A stretch of 50,582 bases of DNA, taken from contig CAYSXZ010000057.1 in NCBI GenBank assembly GCA_964435235.1, positions 1 to 50,582 on the forward strand, in the 5' to 3' direction. The notes below the pieces were generated by a model that saw only the letters and a list, made by a program, of their open reading frames with translations, searched no databases and was not told the origin of the DNA. Each line of letters begins with the position of its first letter. Position 1 is the stretch's first letter. A program made the position numbers and the translations under genes. This document shows positions 8,332-16,541 of the stretch, in pieces. This DNA comes from JAVZJR01 sp964435235 (lineage in GTDB: Archaea; Micrarchaeota; Micrarchaeia; Anstonellales; Bilamarchaeaceae).

Positions 8332-9177
8332 TTATTCATGCGTTGTTACGAGGAACGCCCACCAAGGCCCTTGCTCTCTTTCCACAATCCCGCTTTGAGC
8401 ATGCACCCGTGCTTGTATAGGTAGTTCTACATCAAACAGCCAGAGAAGTTTGCCTGATCTTGTACCGTTTATATCATAATATGGATTTTCATTCTCTACA
8501 GTTAGCTGTACAGCATCTATTCTCTTCAATCTTATTCGCTCATGGAGTTGCGCTGGAGTAATTGTCACTGCAGTTTCATTCTCGCCAATAAGTATCCTAT
8601 CATTGAACAGACGAACCGTTTCCCTTGTTCTTACTATCGTACCATTCTCTTCTATTTCAATTTCCTCTTCTTTCGTTGAATTTATTTTAAAAACGTGCTC
8701 TCTTTCTTCAAGCCTCACCCTAACCGGCATTGTCGCATTAAGTGGTATGGTTTCGTTCTCAACATTAATTACGTGCGTTCGTGCGATTATACTTACAATC
8801 TGCCCTTGTGGAACTTCGAGCGCGCCACTCTTTCTCTGTTCTATTATCTCACGCACTTCAGTTGCAATGCCAACGCTAGTTTCACTTCCTACTGCCTGAC
8901 CTTCTCTCGTCCTTTTCCTCAGCGGTTCAGGCTCTCGCGGCTCTGGCAATGGAGATCTTCTTTCTTCAGGTGGAGCTACTCTTTCTGGTCTGCAATCCTC
9001 TGGACATGTTTCTGCTGTTTCCGGACACGGACAACCTATCGCCGTGCACACTATTTCTTGGCAGATTCCATCCCCGCACATGTCCCTACAGGTCTCGAGT
9101 GTTGCGTTGTCTCTAGGAATTGCCATGGCTGTTCCAAAAACCAACAAAAGCCCTAATAACATTAAAATTCCTTTCAT
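8332..9177 (-). CDS. Secreted Cys-rich protein of unknown function
   Basis: A 281-residue exported protein with a clear signal peptide (residues 1-19, ending around TAMA). A short Cys-rich module follows at 29-62, with CRDMCGDGICQ and CPCPETAETCPEDC. A Pro/Glu/Arg-rich linker comes next, then a beta-rich domain with many N-x-S/T sites. The CGDGICQ...CPEDC module is common in cell-surface proteins of DPANN archaea. The disulfides this implies fit with the thioredoxin-CcdA protein encoded at 2234. No enzymatic motif is seen. Confidence 0.65.
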   Translation of the reverse strand: MKGILMLLGLLLVFGTAMAIPRDNATLETCRDMCGDGICQEIVCTAIGCPCPETAETCPEDCRPERVAPPEERRSPLPEPREPEPLRKRTREGQAVGSETSVGIATEVREIIEQRKSGALEVPQGQIVSIIARTHVINVENETIPLNATMPVRVRLEEREHVFKINSTKEEEIEIEENGTIVRTRETVRLFNDRILIGENETAVTITPAQLHERIRLKRIDAVQLTVENENPYYDINGTRSGKLLWLFDVELPIQARVHAQSGIVEREQGPWWAFLVTTHE

Positions 9178-9208
9178 AGGATCATCCCTTGTTTTACTAT
9201 TGTCTTTA

Positions 9209-9970
9209 CTACTTTGAATAATTATTTTTAAACTTTGGTAGCAAACGCAAGAATCTCATCGCATCGTCGTACATTGACATGTTGTTAAAGAGGACGTAAC
9301 ATTCTCTGCACTTCAACGAAAGTGCTTTTCTCTTTATTTTCGCTAGTTCTTCATCAGAAAAAACATACTGATACATTGTTGGTCTTCCAAATCCATGCAA
9401 TCTAAAGTATGCTATGTTTTTCTTCCCAAAATATTGAGGTTCATTTCTCAGTGGGTCCACGCAATTTATAAGGTCGAATTCCTTACATAGCTCCTTTATC
9501 GTCTCTGGTTTTTCCCACCATCTTCCGCGCGGTTCCCAAGCTATCATCAAACTCTCTCTTTCTATTTTTCTGAAAAAATCACGCATCCTTTTAACATTCG
9601 CAGCGCTCGGCCCAAAGCCCGCCGGTGTTTGGAGAAGAAGCATCTTTGCTCTGAGGGCAGCGCAGATTTCCTTCATTCTTTCGAACGCCCAGAACGCTTC
9701 CTTTTCGAACGCTGCTTTGTGAGTGATTATCTGACTTGCCTTAACAGTAAATTCAAAATTTCTATTCTGCTTCCTTGCTTCCTCAAACCATCTTTCTGCA
9801 GTTGAAACCTTTGGAATTCTATAAAAGGTCGAATTTATTTCAACGAGCGAAAAGAGAGAGGCGTATGCAGAAAGGACAGATGGGAATTGCTCCTTCCAAT
9901 CATCGCCGAACCTTTCCTTTGGCATCAGATAGCCCCATCCACAGCAGCCTATTTTTATTGTGGGTTTCAT
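9209..9970 (-). CDS. DUF72 (YecE-like) TIM-barrel protein
   Basis: A 253-residue member of the DUF72 family. Hallmarks are IGCCGWGY at the N terminus, FSLVEINSTFYRIP, FEFTVKASQIITH, LLLQTPAGF and the C-terminal IAYFRLHGFG. The fold is a TIM barrel; the biochemical role is unsettled. Length is usual for the family. It stands between two membrane or secreted protein genes on the same strand without tight coupling. Confidence 0.9.
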   Translation of the reverse strand: MKPTIKIGCCGWGYLMPKERFGDDWKEQFPSVLSAYASLFSLVEINSTFYRIPKVSTAERWFEEARKQNRNFEFTVKASQIITHKAAFEKEAFWAFERMKEICAALRAKMLLLQTPAGFGPSAANVKRMRDFFRKIERESLMIAWEPRGRWWEKPETIKELCKEFDLINCVDPLRNEPQYFGKKNIAYFRLHGFGRPTMYQYVFSDEELAKIKRKALSLKCRECYVLFNNMSMYDDAMRFLRLLPKFKNNYSK

Positions 9971-10006
9971 AAATCATATCCTTCTTCTATCCTTTTAAAA
10001 ATAGTT

Positions 10007-10579
10007 TCAAGCTGAAGGTGTGAAAATCGTCTTGCTTGCCATGATTATTAGGACGAGAGCAGTGGTGTGGAGAAGATATGCTATAATTGCAAATTTCTTC
10101 GCTGACATCTGTTTTATCGAAGCCATCATGGTAATGCCGATTTCCGTAGGCAGGGGTGAGCCGATTATGAGTGCCGCGACAACCAGGTAAAAGAATTTTT
10201 CAATCTGATGCAGAAAGCTTTTATCCTTACTTTTGAAGAATTTTTTTGTTGGTAGTTTTTCGATTTCATCCTTGAATTCGTACTTTATAAAAAAGAAGAG
10301 AAGGAGATCTGCAAGCAGTGCACCGAGGCTTGCGGCCAGAACTGCGAGAAGAAAATTCTCGTCTTTTGAAAGGACGAGCAGTATTGCAGTTGCGGGTACC
10401 GAAGTCAGACCGTAGACATAAAAAAATCCCGCGATAAATATACCAAAATATCCAAGTACAAGCAGATGCTCGTGAATGCCATCAACAGACGCTTCTTTGA
10501 ATATCAACCACGCAACAACAATACTGAGAATAAAGAGCAGTAGTTTCGGATATTTGAACCTAAACAATATTCTGTGCAT
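10007..10579 (-). CDS. Small polytopic membrane protein, possibly VTT/DedA-like
   Basis: A 190-residue protein with about five hydrophobic helices (roughly residues 10-27, 38-62, 72-95, 130-148 and 160-183) and a Lys-rich cytoplasmic loop around 98-122. The order of helices, the Gly/Pro-containing segments PATAILLVLS and GSPLPTEIGIT, and the length recall VTT/DedA-type membrane proteins, but the similarity is weak. No function is assigned. It lies downstream of the secreted metalloprotease gene on the same strand, 41 nt away. Confidence 0.55.
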   Translation of the reverse strand: MHRILFRFKYPKLLLFILSIVVAWLIFKEASVDGIHEHLLVLGYFGIFIAGFFYVYGLTSVPATAILLVLSKDENFLLAVLAASLGALLADLLLFFFIKYEFKDEIEKLPTKKFFKSKDKSFLHQIEKFFYLVVAALIIGSPLPTEIGITMMASIKQMSAKKFAIIAYLLHTTALVLIIMASKTIFTPSA

Positions 10580-10620
10580 GTCGAGTAATCTGTTCGCTAC
10601 TGTTTATATTTCTGCACTCT

Positions 10621-12102
10621 TTATCTGCCATAGACGCCTACGCCACTAAAGTTGAAGTCCAATTCGTAATAAGTATCAACTTTCAGAACATTCTCATGAA
10701 TCTTTCCTTCAGGGAATTCACCGCCGCTTGCAGGAACATCCAATTCCTTTGGTATCGCCCTTCCTGTTGGCACTTCTACTATTGTGGTCTCTTCTTCAAC
10801 TACCCTTCCTTCAGGAATTCGTTCAGATGAAACGAAATTGTCTATTACGACTCCGATAAGCCAGAATTTTATTCCATTAAGGAATCCCACGCCTTCGGTT
10901 GTTATCCGTTTCTCCTTAACTGCAGTAACGGGGCTTAATTCTCTTGAATGTATGGCATTAACCACTCCTATATCTGTAGTTACTTTGACCGTTGGATCGG
11001 CAACTGCTCCTGCATCCACTTCGTAAAGTTCCCCCTTATCTATCAAAAGATGATAAGTATTCCCTCCTGTTATTATGATGTTGATTCTTTCATTAGTCAA
11101 AAACTCGCGCAATGTTGGTACTATTCTTAACCCCTCAGTGTAGAAATTCCTTATCTTCTGGATTTCATCCTGTCTTGTGTGATCGTCCTCTGTTATCCCT
11201 TGTATCTTGCTGCTTACATATTTCGGTTCTTCCACGATTGTAAAGGTTACGCAGTCCCAGCAGCCTGTCTTGTAATTATAACAGCATTTTGCATCTGGGC
11301 CGCAGTTCGCTTGACAGTTTTCCTGGTCTGCGTATTCCCCATTTTCAGGAAAGCAGACCTTGCGATAGCAATGGCAGCAAACAGGACAGCAGTATTCAAA
11401 GCTTCTACAGCCACCAACCATCGGGTCGCACTGCTCGTTCTTATTCCTGTCGATAACTCCGTTTCCGCAGCAGCATCTATCTGGACAGGCAGTCGCCCCG
11501 CATATCTCGTTAACCGCTTCATCGATATTAGCCTGCGTTGGATTTGAATTCGGACCGCTTGTCTGGCACATCAACCCTCCATCGCAATCCTCAAGGCCAA
11601 TCATATGCCCAGCTTCGTGCGCAAAGTCCTTGTAGTGCTCGTCGTCCGGTTTGTTCGGGTCAACAGGCCTGCTCATTATGTTGGACCACCACCCTTTCTG
11701 GCTGTTACCTCCATTGCCCGTTGCAATTCCGTACATATATCCTAAGTAAAATTGCGCACCGGTCCAGTTCGTCTGGTTTCTTGGCGGATTATTGTTGTAA
11801 TCTGTAACTGTAATGCAGTGATAACCCGCAGGCGGGTTGTTCACGCAGTCAGCCGTCTTCGTTGTCTCGACCTTGAAGCTTACAGGACAGTTACAGTCTC
11901 CATATGTCCGGCCATTGGGGCCATTCCAGACATTTTCTATTTCGTTTTTCGCATTTTGTATATACGCATCATCTGCACCGGCAAAAGCGATTTTTATCGT
12001 TATGGTTATCTTGCAGTCATTAACTTCGCATGTGGTGCTGGCTCGTGATAAAGAAAAAAGCGACAGAAGCACAAATACGATAAGTAGTTTTCGAATATTC
12101 AT
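10621..12102 (-). CDS. Secreted zinc metalloprotease (metzincin-like) with Cys-rich module
   Basis: A 493-residue exported protein. A signal peptide covers residues 1-21. A catalytic domain of about 200 residues carries HEAGHMIGLED, an HExxHxxGxxD zinc site typical of metzincin proteases. Next comes a Cys-rich stretch (roughly 200-285) with CGNGVIDRNKNEQCD and several CC pairs, then a beta-rich C-terminal region. It is likely a surface or secreted protease whose Cys module is disulfide-bonded. The Cys-rich CGNG module resembles the one in the secreted protein at 8332. Confidence 0.8.
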   Translation of the reverse strand: MNIRKLLIVFVLLSLFSLSRASTTCEVNDCKITITIKIAFAGADDAYIQNAKNEIENVWNGPNGRTYGDCNCPVSFKVETTKTADCVNNPPAGYHCITVTDYNNNPPRNQTNWTGAQFYLGYMYGIATGNGGNSQKGWWSNIMSRPVDPNKPDDEHYKDFAHEAGHMIGLEDCDGGLMCQTSGPNSNPTQANIDEAVNEICGATACPDRCCCGNGVIDRNKNEQCDPMVGGCRSFEYCCPVCCHCYRKVCFPENGEYADQENCQANCGPDAKCCYNYKTGCWDCVTFTIVEEPKYVSSKIQGITEDDHTRQDEIQKIRNFYTEGLRIVPTLREFLTNERINIIITGGNTYHLLIDKGELYEVDAGAVADPTVKVTTDIGVVNAIHSRELSPVTAVKEKRITTEGVGFLNGIKFWLIGVVIDNFVSSERIPEGRVVEEETTIVEVPTGRAIPKELDVPASGGEFPEGKIHENVLKVDTYYELDFNFSGVGVYGR

Positions 12103-12175
12103 GAAAAATGCTTTTCAGAGAAGGTTTTTATTTATGTGTTTCCGAGAAAGTGGCTTACATTTCGACGCATTGGAA

Positions 12176-12709
12176 TCAATACTCTGCCTTGATTCTTGTC
12201 CAGAGCCTCTCTGCTTCCTCATCCGTATAATCATTTATTGGGTACCACACACTACCTGTCTTCAGCGTCCTGACAAGCATCGTTTTACCCTTCCAGTTCG
12301 GATTCCTGAACCATCTCTCGCTCTTGTTTCCTATCCCCTCTACAAGAAGAAAGCCCTCTTTGCTGTAAAATTCCTTGTGATACAATTCACCGGTTGAAAA
12401 ATCTACCTCATAAACTGTTTTGTTTGAACTAAAAGGTCCTTCGCCGTCTTTCCTACAATGCACGGCGCAGAACCCTTTCTTTTCTCTGACATTTACTTCT
12501 CTTCCCTTGGCCTTTTGCCTAACCAATTCTGTTATTTGGGAAATGCTGACTTCATTTTTTTCGTGCGAGCAGAGGGTGCTGCCTACCACAATATTTGTTG
12601 CGAAAAGCGTTATACCCATTTCGAGCAGAACCTTTTTCAGCGGTTTCTGTTCTCTATTTTTCCTTAACATCTCGATTTCTAACTTCGTAGCATTATAGCT
12701 AAGCTTCAT
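12176..12709 (-). CDS. Hypothetical protein
   Basis: A 177-residue protein with no recognised family. A charged helical N terminus (residues 1-30) precedes a hydrophobic stretch GITLFATNIVVGSTL, then a mixed alpha/beta region with aromatic-rich segments such as SERWFRNPNWKG and SVWYPINDYTDEE. The two close cysteines in CAVHC might bind metal. Isolated gene, with separate promoters likely on both sides. Confidence 0.5.
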   Translation of the reverse strand: MKLSYNATKLEIEMLRKNREQKPLKKVLLEMGITLFATNIVVGSTLCSHEKNEVSISQITELVRQKAKGREVNVREKKGFCAVHCRKDGEGPFSSNKTVYEVDFSTGELYHKEFYSKEGFLLVEGIGNKSERWFRNPNWKGKTMLVRTLKTGSVWYPINDYTDEEAERLWTRIKAEY

Positions 12710-12780
12710 GAAACATATATTTGTGTGAAAAGATTAAAAAAAGTTGCTTGTGTGAATCACGTGCGCACAAATTTTGTTGA

Positions 12781-13554
12781 TTACACCAAAGTAAGAAGGT
12801 TCACAAAACAGCTAGCAGCATCCTCAAAAAACTCCTTTCCGAATTTATAAATCTTTGATACATCTGGCATCATAGATTTTCTTATGTCTGTTTCTATGCG
12901 TTCGAAATTTTTCTCAGAGCTAATATACTCAATTGTTTTTTTAACAACCTCTTTTCTCCAACCCTCAAAACCATACGTCTCTGCTTTTTTTCGAAGTTCC
13001 TTGGCGGTCGGTAACTCTTTGAGTACGTTTTTTATATAAAGGATATCGAATAAATCCGTTCCTTTTAATGAATCCCTTTTATCAATACGATCAAGCGTTG
13101 CGACGATCTTGTCTGCAAATATCTCGCGAGGTTGTTCTACAAGAAGCGGATAAAATTCACCCTTTGTGATTATCGGAAATAGAGATATCTGATCCCCAAT
13201 TTCTATTACACCGCGTATCTCTGAATTTTTCTTCCAATACTTTATTCTCTCTACTACTTTCAAATTTTTGTTGTTGTTTCTCGCTTTTTCTACATTGTAT
13301 TCCTTTTCTAGCACGTCACAAATAGCACTAACAACCCACGTAAGGTTTACTTTTTTATCTTTTAAGACAAAATCGAGATCATACGAATACCGCGGCGAAG
13401 AGTATATAAAATGAAGTGCATTTCCTCCTTGAAAGACAATATTCTCTGAAAGATTCTTCTCTTTTGCTATCCTAAACGTAGCGTCCCTTGCGAGTTCCTC
13501 CTTTTCTCTAAGTACATTTATCTTTTGCTTTAATTGATGGGTAGATATTTTCAT
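12781..13554 (-). CDS. AbiEii/AbiGii-type nucleotidyltransferase
   Basis: Member of the nucleotidyltransferase family that includes type IV toxin AbiEii and the MenT toxins. The signature is FQGGNALHFIY followed by SPRYSYDLDF, matching the family's GG-x-ALH and SxRxSxDLDF motifs with the two metal-binding Asp residues. Further helical segments follow to 257 residues. The start at 13554 has GAGGTG five bases upstream; an upstream ATG at 13602 adds 16 residues. No AbiEi-like antitoxin lies beside it. The divergent neighbour is instead an amidotransferase-like gene, with an inverted repeat between them. Confidence 0.8.
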   Translation of the reverse strand: MKISTHQLKQKINVLREKEELARDATFRIAKEKNLSENIVFQGGNALHFIYSSPRYSYDLDFVLKDKKVNLTWVVSAICDVLEKEYNVEKARNNNKNLKVVERIKYWKKNSEIRGVIEIGDQISLFPIITKGEFYPLLVEQPREIFADKIVATLDRIDKRDSLKGTDLFDILYIKNVLKELPTAKELRKKAETYGFEGWRKEVVKKTIEYISSEKNFERIETDIRKSMMPDVSKIYKFGKEFFEDAASCFVNLLTLV

Positions 13555-13584
13555 CACACCTCTATTGCATTTCTCGATATTAAT

Positions 13585-13626
13585 AATATTACATGTTGCC
13601 ATACTGTAATTCTATGTTGTAATATT
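13585..13626. promoter_or_regulatory. Inverted repeat between divergent AbiEii and amidotransferase genes
   Basis: AATATTACA (13585-13593) and TGTAATATT (13618-13626) form a 9-bp inverted repeat with 24 nt between the arms. It overlaps the AT-rich promoters of both genes (ATTTTAAAAT near 13623-13632). It could be an operator controlling the two genes together. Confidence 0.35.
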
Positions 13627-13657
13627 TTAAAATGTATGCTTATTCTTTATTAATAAT

Positions 13658-14782
13658 ATGAACGAGATATTGAAGGTCGCAATTCTTGACTATACTCCGG
13701 TGGAGATAAAATACCGACAGGATGTAGTACGAAATATCCTTGTTTCAGCGATTAAAAGAGCTGTTCCAAACGGGTTTTTTGTCAGTCCCGACTACATCCG
13801 AGCGCTGCAGGAGGATTTACCGAAAGATAATTACGATATGATCCTAATAGGGGGCAGTCCGCTTTCGACTATAGAATATTCTAAGGATCTTGAGGTTGCA
13901 CTCGAGCAGGTGAATAGAGTAATTCGAACTGTTCCAACCTTCGGTATATGCTTTGGGCTTCACGTGATAGCAAAATTAGCTGGTGACAAACCAAAACCAA
14001 TAAACGAGTTTGAAGTTGGTTTAAGAGAGGTCGTATTGTACGAGGACATTGCTGGTGTAGGAAAAGCTGGCGATCATCTTATATTTCCTGTAAATCATTG
14101 CTGTAAAATAATGAACGGTAACAATGTGCTCAAGGTTTTGGCTGTAAGCAATGGTGGAATACAGATCGCAGACGCTACTGATTATTTTAATGGAAATCCA
14201 GTTATGGGTGTGCAATTTCACCCAGAATTTGCAATCACAGACGACGGGTGGAAGATGTTTAGGAAGATATATTCAAAAACACTTGAAGCGGTTTTAAGTG
14301 GGAAATGTAAAGAAATAACAATAAAGTCGTTTCTAAATCAACTTGACAACAAGGTCTTGAAAAGATTTAAGGGCCATATGGACATAGATTACCTAATTGA
14401 AAGTGGAAGACAACTTACAAAAGAACAAAAAGATCTTCTTATGAGCCCTTTCTATAACATTGATCACAGAAAAAAACTTTTGGGAAAGGTTGAAAGCGAA
14501 AGAAATTATCGCAAAATACAGCAAAACTGCATTTTGATATTGATGAGTTTTATAAAAAGGGCAATTGAGGTCAAGAACGAAAGGAAGATGTTAATATCAA
14601 AACAAGAGTGCAGCGGGTCTAGTAACGAACAACTCTTGATTCCAAAATTTATAGAAAAAGCTTCTGAAGACGACAAATATAAGATGGTAATCAGAAAAAT
14701 GCAGAAAAAGACTTCGCTGCGTACAGCAAAAAGGAATAATCCTTCCAAAAAATTTGATAACCAAATGAAGATTCCGTTATAA
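13658..14782 (+). CDS. Class I glutamine amidotransferase-like protein with C-terminal extension
   Basis: A 374-residue protein. Residues 1-215 form a class I glutamine amidotransferase domain: the oxyanion turn, the nucleophile Cys in GICFGLHVIA and the His/Glu pair in GVQFHPEF are all present, so hydrolase activity is likely. Residues 215-374 are a Lys-rich helical extension without a recognised domain. No synthetase partner is encoded nearby, so this may act alone, as gamma-glutamyl hydrolase-like proteins do. The start is leaderless-like, with a TATA-like ATTTTAAAAT about 30 nt upstream. It is divergent from the AbiEii gene. Confidence 0.75.
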   Translation: MNEILKVAILDYTPVEIKYRQDVVRNILVSAIKRAVPNGFFVSPDYIRALQEDLPKDNYDMILIGGSPLSTIEYSKDLEVALEQVNRVIRTVPTFGICFGLHVIAKLAGDKPKPINEFEVGLREVVLYEDIAGVGKAGDHLIFPVNHCCKIMNGNNVLKVLAVSNGGIQIADATDYFNGNPVMGVQFHPEFAITDDGWKMFRKIYSKTLEAVLSGKCKEITIKSFLNQLDNKVLKRFKGHMDIDYLIESGRQLTKEQKDLLMSPFYNIDHRKKLLGKVESERNYRKIQQNCILILMSFIKRAIEVKNERKMLISKQECSGSSNEQLLIPKFIEKASEDDKYKMVIRKMQKKTSLRTAKRNNPSKKFDNQMKIPL

Positions 14783-14958
14783 TGCTATTCTATTGAGATT
14801 GCTCGATGGACCACCACGCCCTTTTTTGTCACCTACCTTCCTTCTTAAGCATTTTAACAAAATTCATCTCTTCAGTGTTCTTCTTGACTACGAGGTCTTT
14901 TCATTAATGTTCGGGAACTCGCCCTATTACTACATTACTACTAGTTTTCTTATATTTC
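14783..14958. other. Intergenic region without a supported gene
   Basis: About 175 nt between the amidotransferase and the Fic repeat. T-rich tracts could end transcripts from both sides. No convincing coding or RNA signal is seen. Confidence 0.4.
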
Positions 14959-14993
14959 ATTTCAGTTGTCATTTTTTGTATAATTTCGAAAAA
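14959..14993. repeat. Direct repeat copy A at the 3' end of the Fic gene
   Basis: Thirty-five bases starting ATTTCAGTTGTCATTTTTTG. Copy B at 15959-15994 is identical apart from one extra G. Copy A includes the last codons of Fic; copy B lies upstream of it, outside any gene. The spacing is 1000 nt. Confidence 0.8.
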
Positions 14994-15873
14994 GATATCT
15001 CTTGTACTCTTTAACGTATCTTTTGAAAAACCATTGTAAAAAGATTTCATCCATTTTTTTAATTTGTGCTCTTTCTAAAGCATTATAATAACCAACTCTT
15101 TTTTCATAGAGAATATTTAGCATTGGATATCCGTGTTTATGTAAAATAAAATTCATCATTAGCCTACTTATCCTTCCATTACCATCTGTAAATGGGTGTA
15201 TGGTCACAAATTTTAAATGTGCTAAAGCAGCTAATTCTACTGGATGCAATTTCTTCTTGTTTTTATTGTACCACCTAAAAAACTCTCTTAATAAAGGATA
15301 AATTTCAACTGGAAATGGTGGTGTAAATTTACTTCCTGATATAGCCACTTGATGTTCTCTAATCCTTCCAGCTATCTCTGGCTTGGATGCTTCAAACAAT
15401 TTTTTATGCCAATATAAAATAACTTGCAAAGTTAAGTCTTTCTCATATTGTAGCATTTCATAAAAGACCTTTTGATGTCCTTCTGCCTCTTTAACATCAT
15501 ACAAAGGTTTAAGCTTTGGTGTTATTCCTTTTTCCAGTAAATCTGCTGTTTCTCTTAACGTTAATTTTGAACCTTCTATTTTTTGTGTATCATAAGTAAA
15601 TCTGATTGAAAAAGTTTCAATTTCTTTTTCTCTTGCAGCTTTTGGTAATTGCTTAAACTCTTTAGAAAAATTTTTCTTTATTCTATCAAATAGCGGATAC
15701 CACTTCTCTCTATAAATTTCAGAAAGAAATTCTCTTTTTATTTCATCAATATTTTTTGGTAGTGTTTTGCCTATATATTTTTCCCTTTTCTCTACTTTTT
15801 TACCTTTTCTTATGGTGTGCTCTAAATAGTAATAAGTTTGTCTTCCTATAACTTTCTTTCTTATACTTACCAT
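14962..15873 (-). CDS. Fic-domain protein
   Basis: Fic family enzymes usually transfer AMP from ATP to a target hydroxyl. The core motif HPFTDGNGRISR is complete, with catalytic His and the phosphate-binding Asn/Arg. An upstream inhibitory-type segment (TYDTQKIEGSKLT, residues about 90-102 of the shorter form) resembles the S/T-x-x-x-E-G/N inhibitory helix, so the protein may be self-inhibited. The N terminus (IRKKVIGRQTYYYLEH) is a small beta domain often seen in archaeal Fic proteins. The start at 15873 is set by a TATA box (TTTATAAATA on the minus strand) about 20-25 nt upstream. It is flanked by 35-nt direct repeats. Confidence 0.9.
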   Translation of the reverse strand: MVSIRKKVIGRQTYYYLEHTIRKGKKVEKREKYIGKTLPKNIDEIKREFLSEIYREKWYPLFDRIKKNFSKEFKQLPKAAREKEIETFSIRFTYDTQKIEGSKLTLRETADLLEKGITPKLKPLYDVKEAEGHQKVFYEMLQYEKDLTLQVILYWHKKLFEASKPEIAGRIREHQVAISGSKFTPPFPVEIYPLLREFFRWYNKNKKKLHPVELAALAHLKFVTIHPFTDGNGRISRLMMNFILHKHGYPMLNILYEKRVGYYNALERAQIKKMDEIFLQWFFKRYVKEYKRYLFRNYTKNDN

Positions 15874-15958
15874 AATAAAATTTACCCCTACATATTTATA
15901 AATTTTAGTATTTTTGATAAAAAGTAGAGATAAAGACAAAAGCTTTTTTAAGAATAAA

Positions 15959-15994
15959 ATTTCAGGTTGTCATTTTTTGTATAATTTCGAAAAA
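15959..15994. repeat. Direct repeat copy B upstream of Fic
   Basis: Second copy of the 35-nt repeat, with one extra G relative to the copy at 14959-14993. On the minus strand it would encode FRNYTKNDN, the Fic C terminus, but without any upstream coding sequence. It is either the scar of a duplication or deletion or the border of an inserted cassette. Confidence 0.75.
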
Positions 15995-16007
15995 ATAAAA
16001 GAAAAAA

Positions 16008-16229
16008 TCAGCAACCGCAGCTTCCTGAAAGAGATATACCGGCGACAAGTCCCATAGGATCTAGTGGTCCTTCGGACTCAGGCTTGTATTTCTCTAACTC
16101 TTTTGAAATTTTCTTTTCAGATGGCGTTTGTTGCTGAACCTTTGGTTTTTCCTTTACCATCTGGTTTGCTACAGTGCTTGCGTTCAAGGGCTTTCCATTA
16201 TTTCTGTTCATTCCTTTTGTATCTCTCAT
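16008..16229 (-). CDS. Small protein with C-terminal SCGC motif
   Basis: A 73-residue protein not recognised by family. The first 50 residues are polar and Lys-rich; the end is Gly-rich and hydrophobic, DPMGLVAGISLSGSCGC, finishing in two cysteines. It overlaps the HTH gene by 4 nt and so looks co-translated with it. The tail could bind metal, carry a modification or be a peptide-like product; none of these can be decided here. Confidence 0.4.
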   Translation of the reverse strand: MRDTKGMNRNNGKPLNASTVANQMVKEKPKVQQQTPSEKKISKELEKYKPESEGPLDPMGLVAGISLSGSCGC

Positions 16230-16420
16230 ACAGCCTCACCTACTAATTCGCTGGAATTTACGACGCGCCATGCAGTCATTGTTGAGACGCCGGCAAAATC
16301 AGCAATCTTTCTAATTCCTAAATTACTGCTCCAATAAAGCTCCAAAATTAGATCCTTCTTTTTCTCATCAATTATTCTGGGTCTTCCTCTGTTATGGTCG
16401 CCACCTAAAAGAGAGACCAC
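16226..16420 (-). CDS. Small HTH protein, resolvase/transposase-like
   Basis: Sixty-four residues, almost entirely a helix-turn-helix. GRPRIIDEKKKDLILELY followed by IRKIADFAGVSTMTAWRVV matches the DNA-binding end of serine recombinases and IS-type transposases. It could be a free regulator or the remnant of a larger recombinase. The start codon is GTG with AGAG just upstream. It overlaps the SCGC protein gene by 4 nt. Confidence 0.55.
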   Translation of the reverse strand: MVSLLGGDHNRGRPRIIDEKKKDLILELYWSSNLGIRKIADFAGVSTMTAWRVVNSSELVGEAV

Positions 16421-16509
16421 CTCTTTTCATTTTTCCTTGCCACATTTTTCACCTCCATTTTACTTCGTATATTATAATCAACATATTCTTATAAATCTAA
16501 CAAGAAAAA

Positions 16510-16519
16510 GTTTATAAAT
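16510..16519 (+). promoter_or_regulatory. TATA box of the tRNA-Arg gene
   Basis: TTTATAAATA lies about 27 nt before the tRNA 5' end, with an A-rich BRE-like stretch just upstream. Confidence 0.7.
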
Positions 16520-16541
16520 AAATGTATCAAAAGTTGCTCAC

